64,000 nt of DNA. Source: Alloyangia pacifica (GTDB lineage Bacteria; Pseudomonadota; Alphaproteobacteria; Rhodobacterales; Rhodobacteraceae). A program made the translations under genes and the position numbers. Below are positions 7,884-16,713 of the stretch, one piece after another. Each line of letters opens with the position of its first letter. The stretch's first letter is position 1. The notes under the pieces were generated by a model. The model was given only the letters and a program-made list of their open reading frames with translations. It was not told where the DNA came from and made no database searches. The DNA is taken from assembly GCF_900116195.1 (NCBI RefSeq), contig NZ_FOZW01000004.1, positions 62,001 through 126,000 of the forward strand, given 5' to 3'.

Positions 7884-8675
7884 TCAGGTTTTTTGGGCCA
7901 GAGTGAGCGCCGCGCCGGTGGCCAACAGGAGTTGCGGGAGGGTGAGCGTTTCGACGTAGCGTCGCGCCGCATCCGTGCCGCTCGTCCTGGCGAGCGTGGC
8001 CTGCAGCGCAGCTGTCAGGGTGGCAAGCGCAGCAAGCGGCGCTTGCTCCGGCATCCGGGACGCGAGGCCCCGCACCAGCCGTGCAGCCCAATCCGCCAGT
8101 GCGGTAACCGGGGCGCGCTCGGACCCCCAGCCGTGATCCCCGAGGTTCAGCGCGGCGGCGAGCGCCGGGCGCAGCCGCTCCGCGTCCTGCCCCTCGTAGC
8201 TCACGCAGAGCAGTGCGCCCCGCAGGGCGGGAAGCTCGGCCTTCAGGGCGGTCAGTTCCGCGTCCGCCGCTATCCCGTCGATCCTTGCTTCGAGCTGAGT
8301 CAGCACCTGCCGCAGGCGCAGTGCCAGCGCGCAGTCCTGCAGGTCTTCGGGCAGGGCACCCTGACCGAGGTACTGCGCGTAGTCAGGGGCCTGCATCAGC
8401 GAGGTGAAGGCGGCCAGCAGCGGGGGAACGACGCTGCCCGCCTCCGCCGTGCCCTGCGCCAGCGCGCCCGGGTCGATCTGCAATTCCAGCGAGGCGCGGT
8501 GAATGGCCTTGGCCGCGGTCTCGGGGATCAGCCCTGCTTCGCCCTGCACCTTGGCCAGCGTGCCCGCCACGATCATGATCGCGCGGACCTCGGCGCTGTC
8601 GCTGAACAGCTTGGCAAGATCCCCGGCGGGGAAAAGGCGGTGCAGGTGGGCGCTGTCGAAGGGCGTGGCGGACAT
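7884..8675 (-). CDS. Shortened PcaB-like protein (fumarase/aspartase superfamily)
   Basis: A 263-residue protein whose N-terminal third resembles 3-carboxy-cis,cis-muconate cycloisomerase (LFSDSAEVRAIMIVAGTLAK, VQGEAGLIPETAAKAIH). PcaB proteins are usually about 350-450 residues. The conserved HWGATSQD box is replaced here by LGQGALPEDLQD, and the superfamily signature loop (SSxMPxKxNP) is absent, so muconate lactonisation is unlikely. The rest is helical and alanine/leucine-rich. It starts three bases after the hydrolase gene, third in a pcaD operon. It may be a degenerate enzyme or one reused as a structural protein. No frameshift is evident. Confidence 0.65.
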   Translation of the reverse strand: MSATPFDSAHLHRLFPAGDLAKLFSDSAEVRAIMIVAGTLAKVQGEAGLIPETAAKAIHRASLELQIDPGALAQGTAEAGSVVPPLLAAFTSLMQAPDYAQYLGQGALPEDLQDCALALRLRQVLTQLEARIDGIAADAELTALKAELPALRGALLCVSYEGQDAERLRPALAAALNLGDHGWGSERAPVTALADWAARLVRGLASRMPEQAPLAALATLTAALQATLARTSGTDAARRYVETLTLPQLLLATGAALTLAQKT

Positions 8676-8678
8676 GGG

Positions 8679-9389
8679 TCAGCTCCGGGCGATACGGTCC
8701 AGAAGGGCGGCGAGGCCCTCGGGGTCGGACAGGAAGGGCGAATGCGCGCTGCTCATGTCGTAGACCTCGTCGCTTGGCAAGACCGACGCCATGGCACGCT
8801 GGTGATCGGGCGGCACCGCCATGTCCTGCGCGCACAAGATGTAGCTGCGCGGCAGCTGCTCGACCCGGCCGGTGAGCGTGACACGTTCCTTCTGCGTCGA
8901 GATCGGCTGCGGCGTCAGGTGCCGGGCGGCGCGGTCGACGAGTGCGGCGGGGCAGTCGTGGTAGAATTTTTCTCTGATCATGGCGGGATCGAAATGGAAG
9001 GTCGCGCCACCCTCATCGCGGCGGATCGCCTCGTTCAGCGGCTGCTCGGGCCAGGCGCGGCTGAGACTGGTGACGCTGTCACCATCGCCGGGCAGGAAGG
9101 CGCAGAGGTAGACAAGCCGGGCGAATTTCTCGGGGTGCAGGTCGGCGGCCTGCGTCGCGGGCACGCCGGACATGGAATGGGCAACGACGATGGTGGGCGC
9201 GTCGAGCGCGGCAAGGATGGCATCGACGTAGTGCTGCAGCGTGACCTGATCGCGCGGGGTGGCATCCTCGCCATGGCCGGGCAGGTCGATGGCGCGGGCC
9301 GTGTGGCCGCGGTCCTCGAGCGCCGGGATCACGTCGCGCCAGCACCATGCCCCGTGCGAGGCGCCATGGATAAGCAGGAAGTTCGCCAT
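8679..9389 (-). CDS. Alpha/beta-fold hydrolase (methylesterase/hydroxynitrile-lyase type)
   Basis: A 236-residue hydrolase. The oxyanion region is LLIHGASHGAWCW at the N-terminus, the nucleophile elbow is AHSMSG (S72), and the catalytic histidine lies in SSAHSPF near residue 216. The HGASHGAWCW opening resembles plant methylesterase and EstC-like enzymes more than PcaD. Its ATG overlaps the pcaD stop by one base (TGATG), so the two are coupled. In most pca operons this position holds pcaC or pcaHG instead. The substrate is unknown, perhaps an ester feeding the same pathway. Confidence 0.82.
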   Translation of the reverse strand: MANFLLIHGASHGAWCWRDVIPALEDRGHTARAIDLPGHGEDATPRDQVTLQHYVDAILAALDAPTIVVAHSMSGVPATQAADLHPEKFARLVYLCAFLPGDGDSVTSLSRAWPEQPLNEAIRRDEGGATFHFDPAMIREKFYHDCPAALVDRAARHLTPQPISTQKERVTLTGRVEQLPRSYILCAQDMAVPPDHQRAMASVLPSDEVYDMSSAHSPFLSDPEGLAALLDRIARS

Positions 9390-10177
9390 CAGATGTGCCC
9401 CTGTCCCTTGAGAAAGTCCGTGAGGATCTGCGCGTATTCGGCGGGCTTCTCGACGAAGGGAAGATGCCCCGCGCCGCGGATCAGCGCGAATTGCGAGCCA
9501 AGAACGAGGTCGGTCGTTTCGCGCACCATGTCGGGCGGGGTGGAGCCGTCCTCGCTGGCGGCGATGCCGAGCAGCGGCAGGCGCAGGCCCGAGGTGGGGG
9601 TGATGAAATCTGTCCCGGCGATGGCGGCGGCGCAGCCCATGTAGCCCTTTGCGGGCGTGCGCGTGAGCATGTTGCGCCAAGGCCTGATCGCCTCGGAAAC
9701 GCGAAACTTGCGGGTGAACCAGCGCTGCAGAACAGCATCTACGATGGCTTCCACGCCGCCCTTCTCGACTTCGGCGATCCGCGCCTCCCAGATCTGCCGC
9801 GTGCCGATCTTGGCGGCGGTATTCGACAGCACCGCGGCGCGCACGAGGTCATGGCGCTTGGCGCAGAGGCCCTGCGCCACCATGCCGCCGATCGACAGGC
9901 CGACGAAGACCGCGTCTCGAAACCCCGTGTGCTCCATCAGCCGCTCGGCGTCGCGCACCAGCGCGCCCATGGAATAGGGCGGCTCGGGGCAGTCCGACAG
10001 GCCATGCCCGCGCATGTCGTAGCGCAGGATTCGCAGACCCTCGGGCAGGTGCGGCAGCAGATCGTCCCAGAGCCGGAAGTCGGTGCCCAGCGAGTTGGCC
10101 AGCACCAGCGGTGCGCCCTCCTCGGGGCCGTCGATGCGGTAGTGAAGTCGGACATCGCCGAGATCGGCCATGAGCAT
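9389..10177 (-). CDS. pcaD: 3-oxoadipate enol-lactonase
   Basis: A 262-residue alpha/beta hydrolase that opens beta-ketoadipate enol-lactone, the last ring-derived step before the 3-oxoadipate branch of protocatechuate or catechol breakdown. Key signs are LANSLGTDFRLWDD (the PcaD opening), YDMRGHGLSD, the nucleophile elbow VGLSIGGM (S95), and the histidine in GAGHLPFVEKP. AAGGAGG seven bases upstream supports the ATG at 10177; a second ATG six bases on is possible. First gene of a three-gene operon with the hydrolase and the PcaB-like protein. No pcaHG, pcaC or pcaQ is in the window. Confidence 0.88.
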   Translation of the reverse strand: MLMADLGDVRLHYRIDGPEEGAPLVLANSLGTDFRLWDDLLPHLPEGLRILRYDMRGHGLSDCPEPPYSMGALVRDAERLMEHTGFRDAVFVGLSIGGMVAQGLCAKRHDLVRAAVLSNTAAKIGTRQIWEARIAEVEKGGVEAIVDAVLQRWFTRKFRVSEAIRPWRNMLTRTPAKGYMGCAAAIAGTDFITPTSGLRLPLLGIAASEDGSTPPDMVRETTDLVLGSQFALIRGAGHLPFVEKPAEYAQILTDFLKGQGHI

Positions 10178-10373
10178 GGCGGGGCCTCCTTGTTCGTGGC
10201 GCGGACCCTAGCGGTCGCGGCGGCGGGAGGGAAGGCGGTCGGGCAGGCACATTCCTTGCCCACCCGAAGCACGCCCCCGCCGTCTCACGCGGCACCGGCG
10301 CAGATTGACTCCCGCGCCCCGGGCCTGCTAGCAGGCGCGCCTTGATGACATACGCAGAGGCGCGGGGACACCA

Positions 10374-11279
10374 ATGGCACGCAAGAAGGGTCGCGACATT
10401 TCCGGCTGGCTGATCGTCGACAAACCGGCGGGCATGACCTCGACCTCGGTGGTCAACAAGGTCCGCTGGGCGCTGGCGGCGAAGAAGGCCGGCCACGCGG
10501 GCACGCTCGACCCCGAGGCGACCGGCGTACTGGCCGTGGCGCTCGGCGAGGCGACCAAGACCGTGCCCTATATCACCGACGCGATGAAGGCCTACCGCTT
10601 CGTGGTGCGCCTGGGGCAGGCGACCAACACCGACGATGCCGAGGGCGAGACCCTGCGCGAGAGCGCCGAGCGCCCCTCGGATGCGGAGATCAAGGAAGCG
10701 CTGCACCAGTTCGTCGGCGACATCCAGCAGGTGCCGCCGCAGTTCTCGGCAGTGAAGGTGGATGGCGAGCGTGCCTACAAGCGGGCGCGGGACGGCGAGG
10801 AGATGGAGCTTTCGGCCCGTCCACTCTTCGTGGAATCGCTGATCATGCTCGAACGCATCGACGCCGACCATGTCGAGCTGGAGATGGTTTGCGGCAAGGG
10901 CGGCTACGTGCGCTCGATCGCCCGCGATCTCGGCGAGGCGCTCGGCTGCCATGGCCACGTGCTGCGCCTGCGCCGGGTCTGGTCCGGGCCGTTCGAGGCC
11001 TCGGACGGGATCAGCGTCGAGGAGATCGACGCGCTGGCGAAGACGCCCGAGCTGGATGAGAAGCTGCTGCCGCTGCAGGTGGGTCTTGCCGATCTGCCCG
11101 AGCTGCGCTGCACGCCGGAAGGCGCAGCGCGGCTGCGCAACGGCAACCCCGGCATGGTGATCCCCGGCGAGGCCGAATATGGCGACGAGGCCTGGGCGTC
11201 CTTCGAAGGCAAGCCGGTGGCCGTGGGCATCTTCAAGGCAGGCGAGCTGCACCCGAACCGGGTGTTCAACCTCGACTGA
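10374..11279 (+). CDS. truB: tRNA pseudouridine(55) synthase TruB
   Basis: A 301-residue enzyme that makes pseudouridine 55 in the T loop of tRNAs. Motif I ([13 protein letters not shown]) and the catalytic box [11 protein letters not shown] with the nucleophile D46 are present, as are [23 protein letters not shown] and the RNA-binding [13 protein letters not shown]. The ATG follows a run of purines. It is divergent from the pcaD operon by about 195 bases and ends four bases from the convergent hydrolase at 11283. In many bacteria truB sits next to rpsO and rbfA; here they are not adjacent. Confidence 0.95.
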   Translation: MARKKGRDISGWLIVDKPAGMTSTSVVNKVRWALAAKKAGHAGTLDPEATGVLAVALGEATKTVPYITDAMKAYRFVVRLGQATNTDDAEGETLRESAERPSDAEIKEALHQFVGDIQQVPPQFSAVKVDGERAYKRARDGEEMELSARPLFVESLIMLERIDADHVELEMVCGKGGYVRSIARDLGEALGCHGHVLRLRRVWSGPFEASDGISVEEIDALAKTPELDEKLLPLQVGLADLPELRCTPEGAARLRNGNPGMVIPGEAEYGDEAWASFEGKPVAVGIFKAGELHPNRVFNLD

Positions 11280-11282
11280 GGC

Positions 11283-12110
11283 CTAGCCGAGCATCTTCAG
11301 CCAGCGCCGCAGCGCGTCCAGCGACTCCGGCTCGTCGAGGAACGGGACGTGGCCGCGGCCGGGGATCTCGGCGGCGATCATGTCCGGGCGGCGGCGCTGC
11401 ATCTCGGCGAAGGTCTCGGCGGTCAGCAGGGTCGAGCCGTCTCCGCGCAGGGCGCAGAGCGGCAGGCCCTTGAAGGCGTCGAAAAGCGGCCAGAGATCCG
11501 GCGCGGGCTGCGCGCCGGCCTCGAGCACCGCGTCGCGCAGGCGAGGATCATACTGGATCTGCAGTCCTTCCGGTGTCTCGCGGTAGAATTTCGTCACCTC
11601 TTCCATCCAGCGCCCCGGTGGCACGTCGCGGAAGGCGGTCATGCCCATGGCCATCTTCTCGGCCGCCTCATCGTAAGTCTGCCATGCCGGGTTGCGGCCG
11701 ATGTAATCCTTGATGACCGCCAGGCCAGCATCGCCGATCTCGGGACCGATGTCGTTGAGCGCGACGCCGAGCAGCCGCTCCTTGACCGTCGCAGCCAGCA
11801 CCATCGCGATCAGTCCCCCGCGCGAGGTGCCGAGAACCGCCACCCGTTTCAGCCCGAGGTGATCCATCAGCTCCACCGCGTCGCGACCCTCGATGGGGAT
11901 GGTGTAGCTGGCGTGATCGGTCCAGTCCGACTGCCCGCGCCCGCGGTAGTCCATGCGGATCAGCCGCACCTTCGCGGGATCGAGATGGGCCGCGAGGTAG
12001 TCGAAGTCCCGCCCGTCTCGGGTGAGACCCGCGAGGCAGAGCAGCGGAATGCCGTGGCCCTCGTCTGTGTAGTGGATCGACAGGCCGTCGGAGGTGGTGA
12101 ACTCGGGCAT
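11283..12110 (-). CDS. Alpha/beta hydrolase
   Basis: A 275-residue hydrolase with the motifs LLCLAGLTRDGRDFD (oxyanion region), MDYRGRGQSDW, nucleophile elbow GTSRGG (S96) and GRGHVPFLDEP with the catalytic histidine. The enzyme fits the epoxide hydrolase/haloalkane dehalogenase/lactonase branch, but no substrate can be assigned. Its start overlaps the stop of the upstream 2-haloacid dehalogenase by one base (TGATG), so the two proteins are made together. That pairing suggests a short pathway for a halogenated or ester-bearing organic acid; this is inference. Confidence 0.82.
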   Translation of the reverse strand: MPEFTTSDGLSIHYTDEGHGIPLLCLAGLTRDGRDFDYLAAHLDPAKVRLIRMDYRGRGQSDWTDHASYTIPIEGRDAVELMDHLGLKRVAVLGTSRGGLIAMVLAATVKERLLGVALNDIGPEIGDAGLAVIKDYIGRNPAWQTYDEAAEKMAMGMTAFRDVPPGRWMEEVTKFYRETPEGLQIQYDPRLRDAVLEAGAQPAPDLWPLFDAFKGLPLCALRGDGSTLLTAETFAEMQRRRPDMIAAEIPGRGHVPFLDEPESLDALRRWLKMLG

Positions 12111-12799
12111 CAAAGAAGCTCCGGAATTGTGGTCAGGTCGCTCAGAACATACTGCGGGCGGCCGGGCAGGCGGTCCATGGGCTCGCCGGCCCGGTTGACC
12201 CAGGCGGTGGTGAAGCCGTAGGCCGCCGCGCTGCCCGCGTCCCAGCCGTTGGAGGAAACGAAGAGTATCTCGCCAGGTTCCGTGCCGAAGCGCGTGCCGA
12301 CGAGGTCGTAGACCGCGCGGGCGGGCTTGAAGACGCCCACGTCCTCGACGGAGAGCACGGCGTCGAGATAGCTCTCGAGCCCGGCGCTGGAGACCGCGCC
12401 GTCCAGCATGTCCGGGCTGCCGTTCGACAGGATGGCGCAGTTCAGCCCCTGCGCCTTCAGCGTGGCGAGGAGCTTTGGCACCTCCGGATAGGCCGAGAGT
12501 TCCCAGTAGAGGCCCAGCAGCGTCTCGCGCAGCTCGGCGTCCCGCAGGCCGTGCCGGTCCATCGCCCAGTCGAGCCCGTCCTGCGTCACCTGCCAGAAGC
12601 TGCAGTGATCGCCGGTCACCGCGCGCAGCCAGCTGTACTCGAGCTGCTTGCGCCGCCAGTCGGCGGAGAGGGCCGGCCAGACCTCGGCAAGTGTTGCCTG
12701 CCCCGGGGCTTCGGCGGCGCGGCGGGCGGCGGCGGAGACGTCGAAGAGCGTGCCGTAGGCGTCGAAGACGCAGGTGGTGATCTTGCCGGTTTGGGTCAT
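12110..12799 (-). CDS. (S)-2-haloacid dehalogenase, type II (HAD family)
   Basis: A 229-residue HAD enzyme expected to hydrolyse 2-haloalkanoic acids to 2-hydroxyacids. The nucleophile motif is VFDAYGTLFD (D13), motif II is AILSNGSPDML, the lysine motif is GVFKPARAVYD, and the type-II signature is FVSSNGWDAGSAAAYGF. The downstream ATG (12799) is chosen because the protein then opens like family members; the frame continues upstream for 40 codons that look non-coding. Forms an operon with the alpha/beta hydrolase. True dehalogenase activity versus another small-acid phosphatase needs testing, but the SSNxWD box favours dehalogenase. Confidence 0.87.
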   Translation of the reverse strand: MTQTGKITTCVFDAYGTLFDVSAAARRAAEAPGQATLAEVWPALSADWRRKQLEYSWLRAVTGDHCSFWQVTQDGLDWAMDRHGLRDAELRETLLGLYWELSAYPEVPKLLATLKAQGLNCAILSNGSPDMLDGAVSSAGLESYLDAVLSVEDVGVFKPARAVYDLVGTRFGTEPGEILFVSSNGWDAGSAAAYGFTTAWVNRAGEPMDRLPGRPQYVLSDLTTIPELL

Positions 12800-12924
12800 G
12801 GGCCTCGCTGTCCTCCTCGCGATCCGGTGCAGGGTGGCACGGTGCGGAGCCTGTCGGAAGGGCGAATGTGCAGAGGTTTGCAGGCATGGGGAGATGCCGC
12901 GCATCGGCGTTTCGGACATCCTCT

Positions 12925-12953
12925 TTGCAATCCCGGGTCAGCATGCTTAGGTT
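12925..12953 (+). promoter_or_regulatory. Candidate sigma-70 promoter of the FKBP gene
   Basis: TTGCAA (12925-12930), a 17-base spacer and TAGGTT (12948-12953). It lies 84 bases before the FKBP start in the space between two divergent genes. Confidence 0.35.
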
Positions 12954-13037
12954 GGGGGGGAGAGCAAACGAGCACCCGCCGCGACAGGTGGCCTCGTCCC
13001 ATCCACAGAACTTTCCCAAAAAGATCGGAGACACCCC

Positions 13038-13466
13038 ATGACGCAGGTCAAGACCGGCGACACCGTGCGTATTCACTACACCGGCACCCTGAATGACGGC
13101 ACCACCTTCGATTCCAGCGCGGGTCGCGACCCGCTGGAATTCCAGGTCGGCTCGGGTCAGATCATCCCCGGCCTCGACAAGGCGATGGCCGGAATGACCG
13201 TCGGCGAGAAGAAAACCGTCGAGGTCGCGTCCGAGGAAGCCTATGGCCCGGTGCACCCCGAGGCGCGCCAGACTGTGCCGCGCGCCGAGATCCCCGACAA
13301 CATCCCGCTCGACCTCGGCACCCCGCTGCAGATGCAGACCCCGACCGGCCAGGTCGTGCAGGTGACCGTTGCCGAGGTGACCGAGACCGAGGTGACCCTC
13401 GACGCCAACCACCCGCTGGCGGGCAAGGACCTGACCTTTGCCATCGAGCTGGTCGAGATCGCCTGA
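13038..13466 (+). CDS. FKBP-type peptidyl-prolyl isomerase (SlyD-like)
   Basis: A 142-residue cis-trans prolyl isomerase. The FKBP halves are VRIHYTGTLNDGTTFDSS and QIIPGLDKAMAGMTVGEKK at the N-terminus and KDLTFAIELVEI at the end; the middle (about 65-120) is the inserted chaperone flap typical of SlyD proteins. There is no signal peptide, so it works in the cytoplasm. It lacks the histidine-rich metal tail of E. coli SlyD. GGAGA eight bases upstream marks the start. Monocistronic, with a candidate promoter upstream and a strong terminator after it. Confidence 0.92.
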   Translation: MTQVKTGDTVRIHYTGTLNDGTTFDSSAGRDPLEFQVGSGQIIPGLDKAMAGMTVGEKKTVEVASEEAYGPVHPEARQTVPRAEIPDNIPLDLGTPLQMQTPTGQVVQVTVAEVTETEVTLDANHPLAGKDLTFAIELVEIA

Positions 13467-13508
13467 TCGGGGCTGACTGTTCGAGGCCTCGGCCTCGTTT
13501 GAAATGAG

Positions 13509-13545
13509 AACGGCGCGGGGAGACCCCCGCGCCGTTTTCCTTTTC
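13509..13545 (+). terminator. Rho-independent terminator of the FKBP gene
   Basis: AACGGCGCGGGG pairs with CCCCGCGCCGTT around a short loop and is followed by TTCCTTTT. The T-rich side is on the plus strand. Confidence 0.85.
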
Positions 13546-13568
13546 TCAGGCTGGTCCGGTTCCCGCCC

Positions 13569-14555
13569 TCACTCCAGCGTCAGGATGGTCTGGCCGGTGG
13601 TCTTGCGGGCCTCGAGCGCGCGGTGCGCCTCGGCAACCTCGGCCAGCGGGAAGCGCTGGTCGATGCGGATCTTCACCGCGCCCGAGGAGACCTTGCCGAA
13701 GAGCATCGCTGCCATCTCCTGGCAGGCCGCCGGGTCGGCGATATGGGCAAAGAGCGTCGGGCGGGTGACCTTCAGCGAGCCCTTCTGCGCGAGGATGCCG
13801 AGGTTGAAGGCCTCGACCGGGCCCGAGGCATTGCCGAAGGAGATCATCATGCCCAGCGGCTTGAGGCAGTCGAGCGAGCCGATGAAGGTCGAGGCGCCGA
13901 TGGAGTCCATCACCACGTCGACACCCTTGCCGTCGGTCAGCTCGCGCGTGCGCTTGGTGAAATCCTCGGTGTTGTAGTTGATGCAGGCATCCGCGCCATG
14001 GTCGAGCGCCAGCTGGCACTTCTCGTCCGACCCGGCGGTGCCGATCAGGCGGATGCCCTCGGATTTCGCCCATTGGCAGGCGATGAGGCCGACGCCGCCC
14101 GCGGCGGCGTGGAACAGCACCGTGTCGCCCTTCTTCAGCGGGGTGGTGCGGTGGAAGAGGTACTGCACGGTCAGCCCCTTCAGCATCATCGCCGCGCCCT
14201 CCTCGAAGGAGATGTCCTCGGGGAGCTTGCAGACTTGCGCGGCGGGCATCACGCGTGCCTCGGTATAGGCACCCGGCGGGGTGGCGGCATAGGCGGCGCG
14301 ATCACCGGGCGCGAGGTGGGTAACGCCTTCGCCGACCGCCTCGATCACGCCGGCGGCCTCCATGCCAAGGGCGTGCGGCAGCTGCAGCGGGTAGAGGCCC
14401 GAGCGCTGGTAGCAGTCGATGAAGTTGAGGCCGCAGGCCTTGTGGCGGATGCGGATCTCGCCGGGTCCGGGCTCGCCCACCGGCCAGTCGACCAGCTTGA
14501 GCGCCTCGGGGCCTCCGTTTTCCTCGATGATGACGGTGCGGGCTGTCTCGGCCAT
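13569..14555 (-). CDS. NADPH:quinone oxidoreductase (zinc-free MDR)
   Basis: A 328-residue member of the medium-chain reductase superfamily, QOR1 type. The nucleotide-binding motif is HAAAGGVG (about 150), and the N-terminal domain has GLNFIDCYQRSGLYP, the QOR family box, with no zinc-ligand cysteines. It should reduce quinones or related enones by one- or two-electron transfer in the cytosol. AGGAGG eight bases ahead of the ATG supports the start. A second, clearly different quinone oxidoreductase lies 1.1 kb away on the same strand. Confidence 0.9.
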   Translation of the reverse strand: MAETARTVIIEENGGPEALKLVDWPVGEPGPGEIRIRHKACGLNFIDCYQRSGLYPLQLPHALGMEAAGVIEAVGEGVTHLAPGDRAAYAATPPGAYTEARVMPAAQVCKLPEDISFEEGAAMMLKGLTVQYLFHRTTPLKKGDTVLFHAAAGGVGLIACQWAKSEGIRLIGTAGSDEKCQLALDHGADACINYNTEDFTKRTRELTDGKGVDVVMDSIGASTFIGSLDCLKPLGMMISFGNASGPVEAFNLGILAQKGSLKVTRPTLFAHIADPAACQEMAAMLFGKVSSGAVKIRIDQRFPLAEVAEAHRALEARKTTGQTILTLE

Positions 14556-14783
14556 GGGCGTGTCCTCCTGTCTGGTGTTTGCGCCAGACCCTGCGACGCG
14601 GCGCAGGCGGGGGCAAGGGGGGATGTTGGGCGGTGCCGATCATGCATCGCGCCGAGGTGATGCACCGCGAGGGCAATTCGTGCTACGGTGGAGGAATACG
14701 CGCGGCCGGCCCGTCTGGTCTTCGGCGCGTGCCAGGACCAGACCCGCGATTGGCGCTGCGCGCGACGCCAAGGGAGGAGGCTC

Positions 14784-15650
14784 ATGGCACAGACACCTCA
14801 TACGATCGGAAACCCGCTGAGCTGGGCTGCGCAGCAGCTCTCGGCAGCGGGCTCACATGTCTCGGCTGCAACGCGCGAGCTCGGGACCGACCATGCCCAC
14901 ACCCCGCGGCGGGTGCGGACGATGGCGATGTCGGACATCTCGGACTCGCTGCGCGCCGGCTGGGAGGACTTCAAGGCCTGCCGCAGCGACGTGCTGTTCA
15001 TCGTGCTCATCTACCCCGTCATGGGGCTGCTGCTGATGGGCATGGCGTTTCACCAGGCACTGCTGCCGCTGCTGTTTCCCATGGCGGCGGGCTTTGCCAT
15101 CATCGGGCCGATGGCGGCCATCGGGCTCTACGAGATGAGCCGGAAGCGCGAGATGGGGCTCGAGGCCACCTGGCGCGATGCCTTCGCGGTGCTCGGCTCG
15201 CCGGCCTTCGGGGCGATGCTGGTGATGGGGCTCTACCTCGTCGCGCTGTTCTGCGCCTGGATGCTGACGGCGCATTTCATCCATCTGGTGACAATGGGAC
15301 CGGCCACGCAGCAGAGCATGGGCGCCTTCCTGTCGGAGGTGTTCAACACCACCGGCGGCTGGTGGATGATCGTGCTGGGCTGCGGCGTGGGCTTTGTCTT
15401 CGCGCTGGTGGCACTGGCGGTCTCGGTGGTTTCGTTCCAGCTGCTGCTGCACCGGCACGTCGGCGCGCCGGTGGCGGTGATGACCTCGGTGCACGTGCTG
15501 CAGAAGAACCCGAAGGTGGTGCTCTGCTGGGGCGCGGTGATTGCCGTGATGCTGGTGCTGGGATCGCTGCCGCTGCTGCTGGGGCTGATGGTGGTGCTGC
15601 CGCTGCTCGGCCACGCAAGCTGGCATTTCTATCGCCGCGCGGTGGCGTGA
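14784..15650 (+). CDS. DUF2189 family integral membrane protein
   Basis: A 288-residue inner-membrane protein. The first 60 residues are soluble and polar, then about six hydrophobic segments follow (VLFIVLIYPVMGLLLMGMAF, LLFPMAAGFAIIGPMAAIGL and later ones). The DUF2189 core motif includes IIGPMAAIGLYEMSRKREMG. Two strong ribosome sites (GGGAGGAGG) end six bases before the ATG at 14784. No function is known for the family; its neighbours are two quinone reductases on the opposite strand, which is not enough to assign a role. Confidence 0.85.
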   Translation: MAQTPHTIGNPLSWAAQQLSAAGSHVSAATRELGTDHAHTPRRVRTMAMSDISDSLRAGWEDFKACRSDVLFIVLIYPVMGLLLMGMAFHQALLPLLFPMAAGFAIIGPMAAIGLYEMSRKREMGLEATWRDAFAVLGSPAFGAMLVMGLYLVALFCAWMLTAHFIHLVTMGPATQQSMGAFLSEVFNTTGGWWMIVLGCGVGFVFALVALAVSVVSFQLLLHRHVGAPVAVMTSVHVLQKNPKVVLCWGAVIAVMLVLGSLPLLLGLMVVLPLLGHASWHFYRRAVA

Positions 15651-15657
15651 AGATAGC

Positions 15658-15680
15658 GCCCGGCAGCTATGCTGCCGGGC
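15658..15680. terminator. Hairpin between convergent genes
   Basis: GCCCGGCAGC and GCTGCCGGGC form a perfect 10-bp stem with a TAT loop. There is no T-run on either strand, so termination efficiency is uncertain. Confidence 0.5.
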
Positions 15681-15692
15681 TGCAGGGCCGAT

Positions 15693-16676
15693 TTAGGCGA
15701 CCTTGAGGACGATCTTGCCGATGTGGGTCGAGCCTTCCATCCGGGCGTGCGCCTCGGCGGCCTGATCGAGCGTGAAGTCCGAGTCCATCACCGGCGCGAC
15801 CCGGCCCGCCTCGAGAAGCGGCCAGACGTTCTCGCGCAGCGCCTCGGCGATGCGCGCCTTGGCCAGGTCGCTCTGCGGGCGCAGGGTCGAGCCGGTGATC
15901 GTCAGGCGCCGCATCATCACCTGCGCGAAGTTGAGCTCGGCCTTGGGGCCCTGCAGGAAGGCGATCTGCACCAGCCGACCCTCATCTGCCAGCGCCTTGA
16001 CGTTGCGCGGGATGTAGTCGCCGCCGACCATGTCGAGGATCAGGTTCGCTCCGCCCAGACCGCGCATCACCTCGACGAAATCTTCTTCGCGGTAATTGAT
16101 CGCCCGCTCGGCGCCGAGCTTCTCGCAGGCGGCACATTTGTCTGCCGAGCCGGCTGTGGCAAAGACCCGCGCGCCGAGGGCGCTGGCAAGCTGGATCGCC
16201 GTGGTGCCGATGCCCGAGGAGCCGCCATGCACGAGGAAGCGCTCGCCGGCCTGCAGCGCGCCACGCTGGAAGACATTGCTCCAGACGGTGAAGAAGGTCT
16301 CGGGCAGGCAGGCGGCCTCGCGCAGTCCCATGCCCGCAGGAACGGGCAGGCAATGCGCGGCGGGCGTCGCGACATACTCGGCGTAGCCGCCGCCGGGCAG
16401 CAGCGCGCAGACCTCGTCGCCCACCGCGGGCCAGCTGACGCCGGGGCCGGTAGCGATGATCTCGCCCGAGCATTCGAGCCCGGGCAGGTCGGAAGCGCCC
16501 GGAGGCGGTGCGTAGCTGCCGGCGCGCTGCAACGCGTCGGGGCGGTTCACCCCGGCGTAGGCAACGCGGATCACCACCTGGCCGTGGCCGGCTTCGGGCA
16601 CGGGGCGTTCGGTGAGGCGCAGCACCTCGGGGCCGCCGGGCTCCGAGATCTCGACGGCGCGCATGGTCTTGGTCAT
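15693..16676 (-). CDS. NAD(P)H quinone oxidoreductase, PIG3 type
   Basis: A 327-residue zinc-free MDR enzyme. PIG3-family markers are VAYAGVNRPDALQRAGSYAP, PGLECSGEI, LPETFFTVWSNVF and the coenzyme loop VHGGSSGIG (about 145). The SSGIG loop distinguishes it from the QOR1 paralogue at 13569, which has AAGGVG. It probably reduces quinones or acts as an enone reductase. The COQ9 gene lies upstream on the same strand with a 37-base gap, so both may be co-transcribed, which would tie it to ubiquinone metabolism. Confidence 0.9.
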   Translation of the reverse strand: MTKTMRAVEISEPGGPEVLRLTERPVPEAGHGQVVIRVAYAGVNRPDALQRAGSYAPPPGASDLPGLECSGEIIATGPGVSWPAVGDEVCALLPGGGYAEYVATPAAHCLPVPAGMGLREAACLPETFFTVWSNVFQRGALQAGERFLVHGGSSGIGTTAIQLASALGARVFATAGSADKCAACEKLGAERAINYREEDFVEVMRGLGGANLILDMVGGDYIPRNVKALADEGRLVQIAFLQGPKAELNFAQVMMRRLTITGSTLRPQSDLAKARIAEALRENVWPLLEAGRVAPVMDSDFTLDQAAEAHARMEGSTHIGKIVLKVA

Positions 16677-16713
16677 TCTATGTCCTGTCTTGCGTCAGGG
16701 TAGGGCAGGGGGC

